Shown here: one piece after another, positions 1 to 11,181 of the stretch
Position numbering within the stretch: the first letter of the stretch is position 1
How the letters are laid out: each line of letters starts with the position of its first letter
Assembly: GCA_963921195.1 (NCBI GenBank)
Contig: OY992539.1
Coordinates: 36,857,754-36,921,753 of the forward strand
Source of the DNA: Pegoplata infirma
Lineage: Eukaryota; Arthropoda; Insecta; Diptera; Anthomyiidae
Direction of reading: 5' to 3'
DNA: 64,000 bases
Notes under the pieces: model-generated
Told to the model about the DNA's origin: nothing
The model's input: the letters and a program-made list of their open reading frames with translations, nothing else
Databases searched by the model: none
Position numbers and translations under genes: made by a program

Positions 1-476
1 GAAAACATTACGTAGTTTCTTACGAAGAAATAGATCAAAAATCAAAATCAAAATTTTGAACCCCTTAATCCCCGAAATGGCCGATAAGCCGAGACACAAT
101 AACCGGAAAATCGTCTATTTTATATCAGGAGCGGATTCAAGTCTTGAGTTTGGCAGTTTATAGAAATTGCAAACTTTTCTAACTTTTAAAAAAGTGGTAC
201 AAAAATATCTCAGGACGAAATCCGTGGATTTAACTTCTTGTAGTTTGAAATTAAAGGTAATTGAATGCTAAAATAATTTTCCATATGAAATTTTTCAACC
301 TGATTTTCGCCTTAGAATGGATGTTAAAACAATTTTGCATAAATTTGGTAAAAAAAATTGTTATAAATTTCATAAGAATGTTTTTTTTTTAATTCAGTTA
401 TTTATTTACAGTTCAAGTCTGATCAAGACTGTTGAAAATTGTAAAAGTTACACGCATTTGAGTAAAAATTAAAAAA
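1..476. other. AT-rich DNA, no gene seen
   Basis: No coding frame of note. Bases about 405-470 (attcaagtctgatc, then gttgaaaattgtaaaagtta) recur as a direct repeat at about 2636-2725, on the far side of the INE-1 copy that starts at 477. The repeat either flanked the insertion site or belongs to an older tandem duplication. Confidence 0.5.
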
Positions 477-520
477 ACAAGTAGAAAAGTTAAATTCGAC
501 TTGGCCGAATCTATGAATAC

Positions 521-1043
521 CAGTGATGCCAACTTCTTACAGGCAAAACGCACAAAATGGTGACTCAAAAAGCGCTAAAAAGCGCTAAATTTAAATAAAG
601 TAAAAAGCGCTGAAAAGCGCTAATGAAACTATGTTTAATTTAACGGTTTCAATATAATTTTTTGTAAAATCATCAGGCCTTTTCGCAGAATAAGTCTGAA
701 AACGGCTAAATAGTTTTCAAAATATTTTTTTTTTCTGTTTTTATTATAAAAACCACATTTTTTTTTAATTTTTAACAAATTTTAACATTTCTATGGTTGT
801 ACTACAGCATTTACTTGAAAAATATGGATTTAATAATGTTATTATGACGTTTCTGTTGTAAAATGTACATTTTTTCAATTATTGATTAGTTGTAGAAAGA
901 AAGCGCCAAAGGCGATGAATGAGAAAGTGAAAACGCGCCAGTTTAGCGCTTTTTTAAAAAACGCGCTAGATTTAAAAAATGTGATTTTTGGGAGGTCAGA
1001 AAGCGCTAAATCTAGCGCGAAACGCGCTGAGTTGGCATCGCTG
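521..1043. mobile_element. hAT-type MITE with 8-bp TSD
   Basis: The ends are CAGTGATGCCAAC and GTTGGCATCGCTG, near-perfect inverted repeats with the CAGNG start typical of hAT transposons. The target duplication ATGAATAC is exact at 513-520 and 1044-1051. The interior is non-coding and packed with AGCGCT motifs near both ends, as expected for subterminal transposase-binding repeats. It is 523 bp, too short for a transposase. It sits inside INE-1, so it is younger than that copy. Short frames at 875-1079 are chance products. Confidence 0.9.
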
Positions 1044-1740
1044 ATGAATACCCTCCACAATGCCCTTTTTAAGCGATAGTAAATTTTCTAACGTAAAAAA
1101 TTACATTTTAGATTAGAAATATTATATTTTGTGTAAAACACTTTTTTTTTAGTAATTTTTGAGAAAAAAAAAATATTTACTAAATTTTTTTTGAGTGTAA
1201 AATTTTTTTTTAGTGTAAAATTTTTTTCAAGCATAATTTTTTTTAGTGTAAAAATATTTTTTAGTGACAAAAATACGTTGCAAAATATTTTTGTGACTTA
1301 CCAATGTTTTAAAAACATGTGTAATGGGTTTTCGAATGTGAATTTAAGGAGAAACTGAAATTCAGTACGAACTAGACCAGGGGAACGAAAAATACTTATA
1401 TATGCCAAGCTTCAGCATCCTCAGAATTGTCTTTCGAAAGTTAGCGTGTTTTTTATTTCTGAAAAATAATATTGCTCATAACTTTTGAACCACTGGATCG
1501 ATTTCGCTGGCTTGCAATATCAACCTGACCAGGTAAATGCCCAACATATGTGCCAAACTTCAAGAGCCTCCGTAAAGTCTTTCAAAAGTTAGCGTGTTTT
1601 CAACAGACAGACAGACGGACGGACGGATGGACATCGCTAGATCGTCTTAAAATCTATCGATGATCATGAATATATATACTTTATGAGGTCCTAGACCAAT
1701 ATTTCGAGGTGTTACAAACGGAATGACAAACTTATATATA

Positions 1741-2553
1741 CACTCAAAAAATTATGTCATTAACTGTTTGTAGTTTATTTTAAAAGTTTTCCGTTTAGTC
1801 GTTTTGAAAAGAAAAAACATTTGTTTGATGTTCAGTTTTTATTAATGACTACTTCAGTCCTTTGTTTCAAAAATAACACACTAAAAAATAAAGACTTTCA
1901 TTAAAATTTAGTTTTTAAAGTCATTTATTTTTGTTCTGTTAGTAAAAACTACTGATTATTCTTTAAATTTTTAATGATTTGTGTAAGTCATTTTTTTTTT
2001 AATTGTTGATATTTTTTAATGAAATATCATTAGTTTTTACCTACACAAGTCAGTAAATTTTTTGTAGAAAAAAAAATCAAAAAATTATTTATAGAAATAT
2101 AAAAACATGTTTGTATCAAGTGACTTTGGCACGATGGGTAGAGTGTCTGGCCAGAATGTAGTTGGTTGCGGGATCGATTCCCCAAAATTTTATTAAAAAT
2201 TTTTAAAAAAATATTTCAATAGAAAATTGTATAAAATAACCTACGAAATCATTAATTTTTAATGTTTTCGTAGCTTATTTTTTTGGAATTTGTTGGTAAA
2301 AATAACAGAACTATCATTAATTTTTAATGTTTTCGTAGGTTATTTTTTTTTAATATGTTAGTAAAAAAGAGTGAAAAAACCGTAATTTTTTAATGTTTAA
2401 TGTTATTTATTTTAGAAAATTTTGTCAACAGTAAAAAATAAATGTTGCTGTTTGTTAAAATAAATGAATAATTACTGGGATGGTTTTCAATTGTTTATTC
2501 ACTTGTTTTAAGTGTGTTTTTCTTTTGTTTTTGCCTACAAAATATTTTGAGTG
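1741..2553 (+). mobile_element. TA-flanked MITE, CACTCAAAA family, tRNA-like cargo
   Basis: The ends are CACTCAAAAAATT and ATATTTTGAGTG, flanked by TA at 1739-1740 and 2554-2555, as for Tc1/mariner-type insertion. The 813-bp interior is non-coding and contains a tRNA-like stretch at about 2119-2184. Two relatives lie in the window: an inverted copy at 3308-4133 and a split copy at 49397-55856. The host INE-1 reads 'atatata' then 'ccctctatc' across the insertion, so the empty site can be reconstructed. Confidence 0.88.
2119..2184 (+). ncRNA. tRNA-like sequence (Pol III A/B box pattern) in MITE
   Basis: The run tttggcacgatgggtagag resembles a D-arm and A box, and gggatcgattccc resembles a T-arm and B box (G-ATCGATT-C), at normal tRNA spacing. 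I could not fold a full acceptor or anticodon stem, so this is not a functional tRNA gene. It is either a tRNA relic or a Pol III promoter carried by the MITE. The same sequence is kept in the copies at 3690-3755 and 49725-49790. Confidence 0.55.
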
Positions 2554-2586
2554 TACCCTCTATCACTAAAGTGGAGGGTATAAAAA

Positions 2587-3307
2587 TGGTTTAACACAAA
2601 TACAGTTACATATATTTGTGTGTCTTCTATTAACCGTTCAAGTCTGATCTGAAGAATATAAGAGGGTTTTAAAAATATCAGTTGAAAATTGTAAAAGTTA
2701 CATGCATTTGCGTAAAAATTCAAAAAATTAGGGTTTATACAAATGCAGTTATATTTTTGTGTGTTTTTCACTCAGCACAACCCGAAGTAGACAAATCTTT
2801 CTCCGTAATAGATCAGAACTTAACTGTAGATAGAGAAATGAATAAAAAAAAAAGTATTTTCTCTATGAAATTTTTTTCCAAATTTCGGTAAAATTTAAGC
2901 AAAATTGTCAATATATTGATAAATAGCTTTTAAGGCGATAATCAGGTGAAAAAATTTTGTATGCAGAACTGATAAACCAGTAAAGTTTGAAGTCCACCGA
3001 TTTGATCCAAAAATATTTATATTAAAGTAAAATCAATTTTTTAAAAAGTTGAAAATTAAAAAGTTTTAAATTTTAAATATGTATATCAAAAATTGTTTTA
3101 CTTTCGCAATTTTGGACTTTATTTTTGGATTCATTGCAAGATTTTACATGATAATTACTTAAATGCAAAATGTAGTAGATCAAACATTTTTTTTTAAGTT
3201 TTTAAAAAATTCCGGAACTGGTTCTGAAAAAATCACATTCATCCTTATTTTTTTTATTTTGGAATAATTAGACTATTTTGTGTAAAAAAAACTTTGTGTT
3301 TGAATCA
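2587..3307. other. AT-rich DNA with short direct repeats
   Basis: Two imperfect copies of an acaaatacagttayat..tttgtgtgt segment lie at about 2597 and 2740, and the 2636-2725 stretch repeats bases 405-470. No credible gene is seen; the frames of 69-78 codons are low-complexity. Confidence 0.5.
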
Positions 3308-4133
3308 CACTCAAAACATTTTGTAGGCAAAAACAAAAGAAAAACACATTTAAAACCAGTGAATAAACAATTGAAAACCATCCCAGTAATTATTCATTTG
3401 TTTTAACAAACATCAACATTTATTTTTTACTGTTGAAAAAATTTTCTAAAATAAATAACATTTTCTAAAATAAGTAAATAAAAAAAATACGGTTTTTTCA
3501 GTCTTTTTTACCAACAAATTCGAAAAAAATAACCTACGAAAACATTAAAAATTAATGATAGTTCTGTTAATTTTACCAACAAATTACAAAAAAATAACCT
3601 ACAAAAACATTAAAAATTAATGATTTCGTAGGTTATTTTTAACAATTTTCTATTGAAATATTTTTTTTAAAAATTTTTAATAAAATTTTGGGGAATCGAT
3701 CCCGCAATCAACTACTTTCTGGCCAGACACTCTACCTATCGTGCCAAAGTCACTTGATACAAACATGTTTTTATATTTCTATAAATAATTTTTTTGATTT
3801 TTTTTTCTACAAAAAAATAACCTACTTGTGTTGGTAAAAACTAATGATATCTCATTAAAAAATACCAACAATTTAAAAAAAAATTACTTACACAAATCAT
3901 TAAAGCTTTAAAGAATAATCAGTAGTTTTTTCTTACAGAACAAAAATAAATGACTTTAAAAATTAAATGTTAATGAAAGTCTTTATTTGTTAGTGTATTA
4001 TTTTTGAAACAAATGACAGAAGAAGTAATTATTAAAAACTGAACATCAAAAAAATGTTTTTTCTTTTAAAAACGACTAAACCTAAAATTTTTTAAATAAA
4101 CTACAAACAGTTAATGACATAATTTTTTAAGTG
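3308..4133 (-). mobile_element. TA-family MITE, inverted copy of 1741-2553
   Basis: The whole length is the reverse complement of the 1741-2553 element at high similarity, from cactcaaaacattttgtagg to tgacataattttttaagtg. The flanking TA is not preserved (ca on the left), so the copy is older or its edges have mutated. Together with 1741-2553 it makes a large inverted pair separated by about 750 bp. Confidence 0.85.
3690..3755 (-). ncRNA. tRNA-like sequence in MITE (minus strand)
   Basis: Reverse complement of the tRNA-like block at 2119-2184, with the B-box-like ggatcgattccc and the A-box-like ggcacgataggtagag retained on the minus strand. No complete cloverleaf could be drawn. Confidence 0.5.
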
Positions 4134-4711
4134 TCGTTGTAACAACCGAATGAACAGTTGGAACAACCTCAAAAATTAGGTTGGAATATTTACTGTTGTG
4201 GCAACTGTATTTGTAATGTGAGAGTATTCGCAGAAAAAAAATCTGATTTAAAAATAAAATGGGTTTTAATATCTGAGACATATTTTCTTAAAGAATATTA
4301 CACTGTACGAATAATTTAAACATTTGAAATGACACACCAAATTGCCGAGACACCCAAACTTAATTCTTGTTCGTAGAATCCAGTGGTATCCTCCGTTATG
4401 CTAGGTCAGGTCAAAATCAAGAGATATTTCGTTTTTAAGTTTTGCCATTTTTTAAGCGAGTTTTTATTATATTTTCCTAGGAAAATCTTTTACAAAATCT
4501 TACAAAAATACTCTATTTAGTTTTTATGAGTCAAAACGTTACTTTAACAAAGATTGATCGGCCATCTTCGGCGAGTAAAATAATTTAATTTTCTTTAATT
4601 TTTCGATTTCCTTAAAAACTTATAAAAAATCGTTTGAAAATCACAATCTTAAAAATTAAATATCTTTTAATATCGACCTGATCAGTCAAACGACCCGAAA
4701 TTAAGTTTACG
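4134..4711. other. AT-rich DNA, no gene seen
   Basis: It begins with a run of 'gttgtaacaacc' type short inverted repeats. No open frame, RNA gene or element end could be supported. Confidence 0.5.
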
Positions 4712-5113
4712 TGAGAGTGAGAGTGTTATAAGACGTTATGGAGCACCTTCCCCTTGCGATTTTGAACTTCATCTGAGATAAGAATGTTTCGTTTTCTTAG
4801 CAAAAGTACAAAAAACCCTGCAAAAAATGCGTTTTTTCTTAGGTTGGTTTAGTTCTCCAAGGGGGAACTTTTTTCCCCTTAGTCCGATTTTGCCCATTTC
4901 CGAACACATAAGACATATTCGTGTAAAACTTCGGAAGTCTAGCTCTGCCATTTTGGACTGCATCGTGTCCTCTACAGACGGACAGACGGACGGACGGACA
5001 TCGCTAGATCACTGATCATTAAAATATATACTTTATGGGGTCCTAGACCGATGCGTTACACATGGAATGACAAAGTGAGTATACCCCCATACTGTGGTTG
5101 GAGGGTGTAAAAA
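4712..5113 (+). mobile_element. INE-1-like element, second subfamily, partial
   Basis: It shows the subfamily marks 'ggggaacttttttccccttagtccgattttgccc' (in part), an RGAC run at about 4976-4999, 'actttatggggtcctagacc', and an end at tacccccatactgtggttgg followed by agggtgtaaaaa. The start is degraded (gtgagagtgagagtgtta, then no clean hairpin). The same subfamily occurs at 11844-13218 and 12193-12892. Confidence 0.75.
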
Positions 5114-5120
5114 CGCGTAT

Positions 5121-5576
5121 TCAATCAATTTTTTTATTGAAATTTCTCCAATTAAAAAAATTGTTATACAAATCATCAAATTGTAGGTGATTGATTGAAA
5201 ATTTTTTCAATCAAACATTTTTTCGACTTTTATCAAAAATTAGATAAATTTTTTAGTTATAATCAATCAAAATAATAATTGATTTAACAAACGAATTGAA
5301 AGCTTACATATGACAAAATTATCATAAAATTCTTTTTTTTTTTTGCTTTTTTTATATGTTGCCAACAATAAAAAAAGTAAAACGCGTTTTTTTGTGTATT
5401 TTTGAATTATTCTATTCAAATAAATTAAAGCGAAAAAACATCTGGTAAGTTGAAAATTTTAAATTCGACACTTAGAAAAAATAACAAAAATTTTAATCGA
5501 AACATTGATTGACTCATTTAAATTTTGTTAATCAATAGATTTAATTGATTATTTTTAGTCAATTATTTTTTGAGTA
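5121..5576. mobile_element. Possible degraded TA-flanked MITE
   Basis: The right edge reads ttattttttgagta followed by ta, like the CACTCAAAA family end. The left edge after TA (ttcaatcaattttttt) matches it only weakly. The interior is full of ATTGATT/AATCAAT motifs in both orientations. This is a tentative element call. Confidence 0.35.
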
Positions 5577-5579
5577 TAA

Positions 5580-6257
5580 AACAAGTAAAAAAGTTAAAAT
5601 CGGTCTTGCCAAATATATTGAAACCCTCCTCAATGCAAAAATGATTATTGCAAAATACTTTGTTTACTTTTGAGGAAAAAAAAAAATGTTAAAAAAATTT
5701 TCGTGAAAAAAAAAATTGTGAAAAAAAAATCCGCGATTTTTTTCTTTATTTATAAAAAAAATATGTGCGTACTTGCTTAAATACCACGCGGTGATCAATT
5801 ATTTTCACATATGTCAACCAGCAGCCGAATTAAAACATTTTGTATTTTTAGCTTATGTTGAATGCACCAACATTTTCGAGGTGTCCTTACATTTTCGTTC
5901 ATAACTTTAGAACCACTGAACCAATATCGCTCAAATGCAATACCAAACTTTTTGGGGCAACAACAAGTAAATATGCTAAATATAAGTTTCAGTCCTATCC
6001 GTGTAATGTTTTGGCCGTGATATCCATTTCCACAGATAACAGACGGACAGACAGACAGACGGACGTCGCTAGAATGTCTTGAAATTGATCACTGATCAAA
6101 ATTAACAGAAAGAAGAAGAGACATTAAAAGATTGTCTTAAGAGCCCGATAAATTTTAGGAATAAATACACTGCATGATGTCCAAGACCAATATTTTAAGG
6201 TGTTACAAACGAAACGCCAAACCTACTTACCCCAAACTGTTGGTAGGGTATAACAAA
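5580..6257 (+). mobile_element. INE-1-like element, diverged
   Basis: It starts with acaagtaaaaaagttaaaat and a weakened hairpin (tcggtcttgccaa). It has the conserved 'catatgtcaaccagcagccg' and 'gaaccactgaaccaatatcg' blocks, an RGAC run at about 6040-6063, and an end at ctgttggtagggtataacaa. More diverged than the copies at 7010 and 60679, so probably older. Confidence 0.75.
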
Positions 6258-7009
6258 AACTTTCAATTATTATAAATAAATACTTCCTTAAAACAAAAAC
6301 CGAAAATATAAAGAAAAAAATCACTATATCTTGATTTTTTATCTTTAACGTAAATAAAACACGCAAAATTTACATTTATCTTTACAAATTCTACCTTAAT
6401 TCCAAAAAGAAAAAAAAAAAATATATAAACAAAGACCTGAAAAGATTTTCTCACTATCCCAAAGTGTTGTAATTACTTTAACACGTTTTATTTTTATGAC
6501 CAACTTAAACCTTTTTTTGTTGTTGTTATTTTCTTGTAGTCCCCTTCTTAAATTTGTTTATTTTCACTTGTAAAAATAAAATAAAAAATCACCCCTTAAT
6601 GCCCATTTCTTAACTAAAATATTTAAATATAATTTTCGTTTAGTTTTAGTTGGTAATCTACTTTAATATTTGTTAACTTTGACTATGTAATTGTACCTTA
6701 ATTTTTGTCTTGATTAACCTTTTTTTTTTGTACTGAAGTTGTTTACTTTACTGTGTTTTTCTTTAATTTTACTGTTCTAACGACTTGGATATTGAAAACA
6801 GGGGTTGGCCGAACTAAGGAAAATTATTTTATAATCCCATCAAACAAGTGACCACAAAAAAATTTGATGTCTAAATATGCCAAGTTTGAGACAATAAAGT
6901 GGAAGTTTTTCTTCAACTTTCGGTTTTCCAAAGTGTCAGGGCAAATTTTTTTACTACTGGACCTAAAAATTATGTGCGATCAAAGTTTTGGATTTTTGAA
7001 ATTAAAAAA
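6258..7009. other. AT-rich DNA ending in satellite backbone
   Basis: No gene seen. The final stretch (about 6840-7009) has 'gatcaaagttttggattttt', the signature of the degenerate repeat that continues at 7614-8360 beyond the INE-1 copy. Confidence 0.5.
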
Positions 7010-7613
7010 AAACAAGTAAAAAAGTTAAATTCGGCCTTGCCGAATGTAGTAATACTCTCCACAATTTCAAAAAGATAATTGCAAAATACTTTATTTAAAA
7101 GGATATTACTTTTGAAAAAAAAAATTTCCGCGAAAAAAAATTTTGGTAAAAAAAATCCGCGATTTTGTTTCTTTTTTTGTCAAAAAATATGTTCGTACTT
7201 GTTTAAATACCATTTGGTGTTCAATTATGTTCACATATGTCAACCAGAAGCCGAATTAAAGCATTTTGTATTTTTAGGTTATGTTGAATGTACTGAAATT
7301 TTTGAGGTGTGCTGACATTTTCGTTAATAACTTTTGAACTGCTGAACCGATATCGCTCAAATGCAATACCAAACTTCTCGGGAGAACTTCCAATATATAT
7401 ATTAAATTTCAGTCAACTCTGTGCAATATTTTGTCCGCGAAGGGAATTTTCCACAGACAGACAGACAGACGGACATCGCTAGAATGTCTTAAAATCGATC
7501 GGGCATCTTGAATATATATACTTTATGGGGTCCCAGACCGATATTTCGATGAGTTATAAACGGAATGACAAACTTATATATACCCTCTATCACTAAGTGG
7601 AGGGTATAAAAAT
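7010..7613 (+). mobile_element. INE-1-like element, full-length short type
   Basis: A complete copy: acaagtaaaaaagttaaatt, hairpin ttcggccttgccgaa, 'catatgtcaaccagaagccg', RGAC run at about 7453-7476, 'actttatggggtcccagacc', and the terminal hairpin taccctc..gagggtataaaaa. Close to the copies at 25940 and 60679. It splits the GATATCTCGAAAACCG satellite backbone. Confidence 0.85.
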
Positions 7614-8360
7614 ATCTTGCAGGTCATCTTATTTATTAATTTTGATACACTGAGCACGAATATCGAAAAATTTTAAATTCGGTCGAACGGTTTTCGAGAT
7701 TTCACTATTTTTTGCTATAATCAAGAAAATTAAATAAAAAACTTTAAACTTTTTTCCTTGACTCTTTTAAAAAGCATTTGACAAACTATCATTTAATATT
7801 AATTTGAACCCAATCGGTTCATTTTAACGCGTTCCACACTTCGAATAAAGTTTTGACTTTTAAGAAAACTTTGACTAAAAACTAAAAATTTTTATCGGAG
7901 GGCGCCATTGGTTAATATGGTGTTAGTTGGCTCAAACTTATTGTAAGTTTTCAATATTTTAGAATTAGTCAATGGAAAATCTTTTTTTAAATTTTTTAAA
8001 ATTTCTTGTAGGAAAAACCGCCATTTTTGGAATTTTGTAGAATAATTTCAAATTCCGATATCTCGAAAACCGCTCGAACGATTTCAGAAATTTTATGATA
8101 TTTGTGTTCAGCATCTCAATATTAATAAAAATAATGTATCGTTAGATATTTTTGTGGAAATTTTCCAAAAATTTACACGGGTTGAAATGATCTGATTTGT
8201 CTCAAATTAAGTTTAAATGAAAAACTGTCTTAAACACTGAAATGAATCGAAATTTTTGGATTTTTTTTTAATTTTTTTTATTCTACTATGCCAATCGGAT
8301 AAAATAAGCCCGTGGAGGCGGGCGATTAAAATTTTGGATTTTTGAAAATTAAAAAAAAAA
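7614..8360. repeat. Degenerate satellite backbone, GATATCTCGAAAACCG type
   Basis: Part of a dispersed or tandem repeat recognised by 'ccgatatctcgaaaaccgct', 'gtattcagcatgtcaaaact', 'gacgggttaaaattattgca' and 'gatcaaagttttggattttt' in recurring order. Other segments lie at 9528-9904, 11185-11843, 13219-13960, 15035-15230, 21031-21350, 30005-30275 and 31801-32056. No coding frame. Confidence 0.65.
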
Positions 8361-9527
8361 AAAACAAGTAAAAAATTTAAATTCGATCTTGCCGAATGTA
8401 TTGATACCCTCCACAATATAAAAAAGTTTATTTGTAAAAAATAAAATCCGCGAAAAAATTTTTTGGTAAAAAAAAAATTCTTCGAAAATTTGTTTTTTTT
8501 TTGTAAAAAATTACTTTTGTACTTGTTTAAATTTGATTCGGTGATCAATTGCGTGTACATGTGTCAACCAGCAGACGAATTAAAACATTTTGTATTTTTA
8601 GGTTATTTTTCAAAATAATAACTCTGTTAAAAATTCAGAAAAACTCTGCTAATTTAACAGAGTACACCATACTTTTCCAGCTAACAACATTTCTTGGTAA
8701 TTTTACTAAAAACATCTGTAAAATTATTTTAACAAAAAAAACTGTTAATTTACAGAGTTTACAGTAAAATATTGGTTAAATATGAAAGCTTTTTGATAAA
8801 ATGCATTTGATACAAAAAAAAAAAAAAAATACAGAAAAAACTCTGTAAATTTAAAGAGTTTAGTTAAATGCATGTTATTTTGTAAAATTTTTATAAGATT
8901 TCTGAAAAGATTTTTTTTGATAACTTATTTTGCTACTTTTTCTCAAAAAAAATTATACAGATAAAATTTTGATGTTTGGTAACAAAAACTAAAACTACTC
9001 AAAACAGAAAACTTTTTTTGTTATAAAAAAACTACGAAGTATTTAGCTTAGATCTGCATTTTAGCAGAAAACTCTTTTAATTATCTGTAAAATTAAGATT
9101 ACAAAGTAAAAAGTAATATAACAGAGGAAACTTTGTTTTTTTGTCACAACGAAATACAAAGTATTTTCTTTAAATCTGTATTTTGACAGAAAACTCTGTC
9201 AAATATCTGTTGAATTGAGACTACAGTTATTTTACAGAGTTATTATTTGGGTGTACCAACATTTTCGAGGTGTACTTACATTTTCTTTTATAACTTTTGA
9301 ACCGCTAAACCGATTTTGCTTAAATGCAATACCAAACTGCTTAGGACAACAACAAGTCATATCTGTTTAATACTTTGGTCGTGATCACCATTTCCACAGG
9401 TGGACAGGGGACATCGCTAGAATGTCTTAAAATCGAACTCTGATCAATAAAATATGTGCATTATGGGATCCTAGAGCAATATGATGATTCCGATGAGTTA
9501 CAAACGGAATGACAAACTTATATTATA
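8361..9527 (+). mobile_element. INE-1-like element split by a MITE, 3' truncated
   Basis: Starts at acaagtaaaaaatttaaatt with hairpin ttcgatcttgccgaa. The inner block 'ttttgtatttttaggtta' is interrupted at 8607 and resumes at 9254 with 'taccaacattttcgaggtgt'. It continues through 'gaccatcgctagaatgtctt'-type sequence and stops at 'gaatgacaaacttatatt' without the terminal hairpin. Confidence 0.75.
8607..9253. mobile_element. MITE rich in ACTCTGT motifs, TA target
   Basis: The ends are caaaataataactctgtta and tttacagagttattatttgg followed by gtg. The right edge abuts TA, and the uninterrupted INE-1 sequence has a TA at this point (gaatgtaccaac). About a dozen host and element bases are missing at the left edge. 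The interior repeats aactctgttaaatt and its complement. It resembles the 9905-10696 element in its ACTCTGT content. Confidence 0.65.
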
Positions 9528-9904
9528 ATACGGTACATCACATTTATAAATTTTGAAGCGCTAAACACGAATTAAAAAAAAATCAGTCGAGCGGTTTTCG
9601 AGATATCACTATTTGAAATTTGCAGATTTTGATTTTTGCAATTTTTTTATGTTGACCTTTCAAAGAGCTTGAGAAAACTTTTCATATAAAATTATTTTTT
9701 GCCAAATCAATGGAAAGTCTTTTTTGGAATTTTTTAAAAATTTCTTGTACATAAAAAACGTAAATGCAAATTTTTTTAAAAACTACAAATGGCGAAATCT
9801 CGAAAAAATTTTCACCGATTTTAGAAATTTTTTGATATTCGTATTCAGCATGTCAAAACCAATAAAAATAATATACACTTTAAAAAAATTAGTCCAGTTT
9901 CCTA
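9528..9904. repeat. Degenerate satellite backbone segment
   Basis: Carries 'gcggttttcgagatatcact' and 'gtattcagcatgtcaaaacc', as in the other backbone segments. It ends at the TA target of the 9905-10696 MITE. Confidence 0.6.
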
Positions 9905-10037
9905 CACTCAAAAGAAAAACTCTGTCAAAAAATCTGTAAAACGACTTTCAATTTGAATTAGCAATCTTTTAGCAGATTGTTCTGCTGAGAAGGATATTTT
10001 TAGTAAAATCTCTGTCATTTAGTTTAAGAAAATAACA

Positions 10038-10421
10038 GACATTTTACTATGTTTATACTGATTTTGTTTGCTGAATTTCATTATTTTTTCAAGAAATTTT
10101 TTTATATAAAAAAAAAAAGCAGAACAGATTGTCAGCAGATTGCTCTGCTGAAATCAGCACATTGTTCTGCTGAAATCAGCAGATTGTTCTGCTGAAAGCA
10201 GCAGATTATTCTGCTGAAATCAGCAGATTTTTTCTGCTAAAATCAGCAGATTTTTCTGCTAAAATCAGCAGATATTTCTGCTGATTTCAGCAGATCAATC
10301 TGCTGATTTCAGCAGAGCAATCTGCTGACAATCTGTTCTGTTTTTTTTTTTATATAAAAAAATTTCTTAACAAAATAATGAAATTCAGCAAACAAAATCA
10401 GTATAAACATAGTAAAATGTC
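10038..10421. repeat. 384-bp palindrome with AGCAGA core repeats
   Basis: Bases from gacattttactatgtttata inward are repeated in reverse complement up to agtaaaatgtc at 10421. The centre holds about ten tandem units of roughly 21 bp (ctgctgaaatcagcagattg type), each partly self-complementary. As single-stranded DNA or RNA it would fold into one very long hairpin. Confidence 0.85.
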
Positions 10422-10460
10422 ACACATGTTTAATAACTAAAACGCCAGATAAAAGTATAA

Positions 10461-10558
10461 GCTTCCGTAGCGTAGTGGTTAAGAAGTGTACTTTCAAATC
10501 GGAAGGTGGCGAGTTCGATGCTGGCTGGCGCCGTATGTTTTTTTTTTTTTTTTTTTAT
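10461..10558 (+). ncRNA. tRNA-like sequence followed by long T run
   Basis: gcttccgtagcgtagtggtt with taag resembles an acceptor 5' side and an A box, and gcgagttcgatgc resembles a B box, at tRNA spacing. A run of about 19 T follows at 10539-10557, which would stop RNA polymerase III. A complete cloverleaf is not convincing because the acceptor 3' side does not pair. Likely a tRNA-derived relic or a SINE head captured by the MITE. Confidence 0.55.
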
Positions 10559-10745
10559 TGTTATATTTATTCACCTCTTATGACAGATATTTAGCAAACC
10601 GTGTCTGCTAAAATCAGCAGATTTCTCATATGGCTCAAAATGGGTGTATTTTCAGCAGATTTTTCTGCTGATTGGACAGATAATTTATTTTGAGTGTACT
10701 ATAAATTGGGTAAATTTCAACAATTTCAAAAAATAAACTACTATA

Positions 10746-11181
10746 GAGTCCCCGCACAACAATGTCGGAGCGGTTGACGGTTTCGGTCGTGGGAGAGTAT
10801 AGGCGCAAAACAAAGGCGGCAGCGGAAAATTCAGTCAAACGTTTATATTCACATTATTTTTCACTTTTTTTTGCACATTTTTATTTAATTTTATTATTTT
10901 TTTAATATCAATATGAATTTTTCACATTGATTCGTTTTTTTTTTGTTTTTTTTAGAATTTTATATATTTTTTTGTTAGAGATCACATTTTTTTGTTTACT
11001 TTATCGAAAATAATCGAAATATTTATAAAAATGTGGTAACATTTTCATATCAAAAATTAAAAGAGAGAGAGAAACCGACACAAAAATAAAATTGATTTTA
11101 TTCAAGCGGTTTTCGGTCGAGCGTTTTTTCTTGCCAAATTTGTATGAAAAAAACGTCACCGACATTGTTGTGCGGGGACTC
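10746..11181. mobile_element. MITE with 23-bp perfect TIR
   Basis: The ends are perfect 23-bp inverted repeats starting GAGTCCCCGCACAACAATGT (10746-10768 and 11159-11181). ATA occurs on both sides (10743-10745, 11182-11184), a possible 3-bp target duplication. The interior is AT-rich with one GC-rich arm (gcggttgacggtttcggtcg) that is partly mirrored by gcggttttcggtcgagcg near the other end. No transposase. Confidence 0.85.

Larger units (their letters stand above)
477..2586 (+). mobile_element. INE-1/DINE-1-like element, interrupted twice
   Basis: This copy starts with acaagtagaaaagttaaatt and the hairpin ttcgacttggccgaa. It carries an RGAC microsatellite at about 1605-1632, the block around 'actttatgaggtcctagacc', and the terminal hairpin taccctctatc..gtggagggtataaaaa. 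These features, including the (GTCY)n run, match the Drosophila INE-1/DINE-1 family, a non-autonomous Helentron derivative that uses helper proteins. Two younger elements split it: a hAT-type MITE at 521-1043 and a TA-flanked MITE at 1741-2553. Removing both, and one copy of each target duplication, restores an element close to the copies at 22353 and 23233. There is no coding capacity. Family assignment is by remembered structure, not by a search. Confidence 0.8.
9905..10696 (+). mobile_element. TA-flanked MITE with AGCAGA palindrome and tRNA-like sequence
   Basis: The ends are CACTCAAAAGAAAAACTCTG and ttattttgagtg, with TA at 9903-9904 and 10697-10698. Three parts are visible: a 384-bp palindrome built on AGCAGA/TCTGCT repeats (10038-10421), a tRNA-like sequence (about 10461-10532), and a long T run (10539-10557). 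It is non-coding. The TIR links it to the 1741, 16647, 17946 and 48426 elements, although the interior differs. Confidence 0.85.

Noticed and set aside
8213..8560. 115-codon minus-strand frame
   Set aside because: Phenylalanine/lysine-rich, crosses the boundary between satellite backbone and INE-1.
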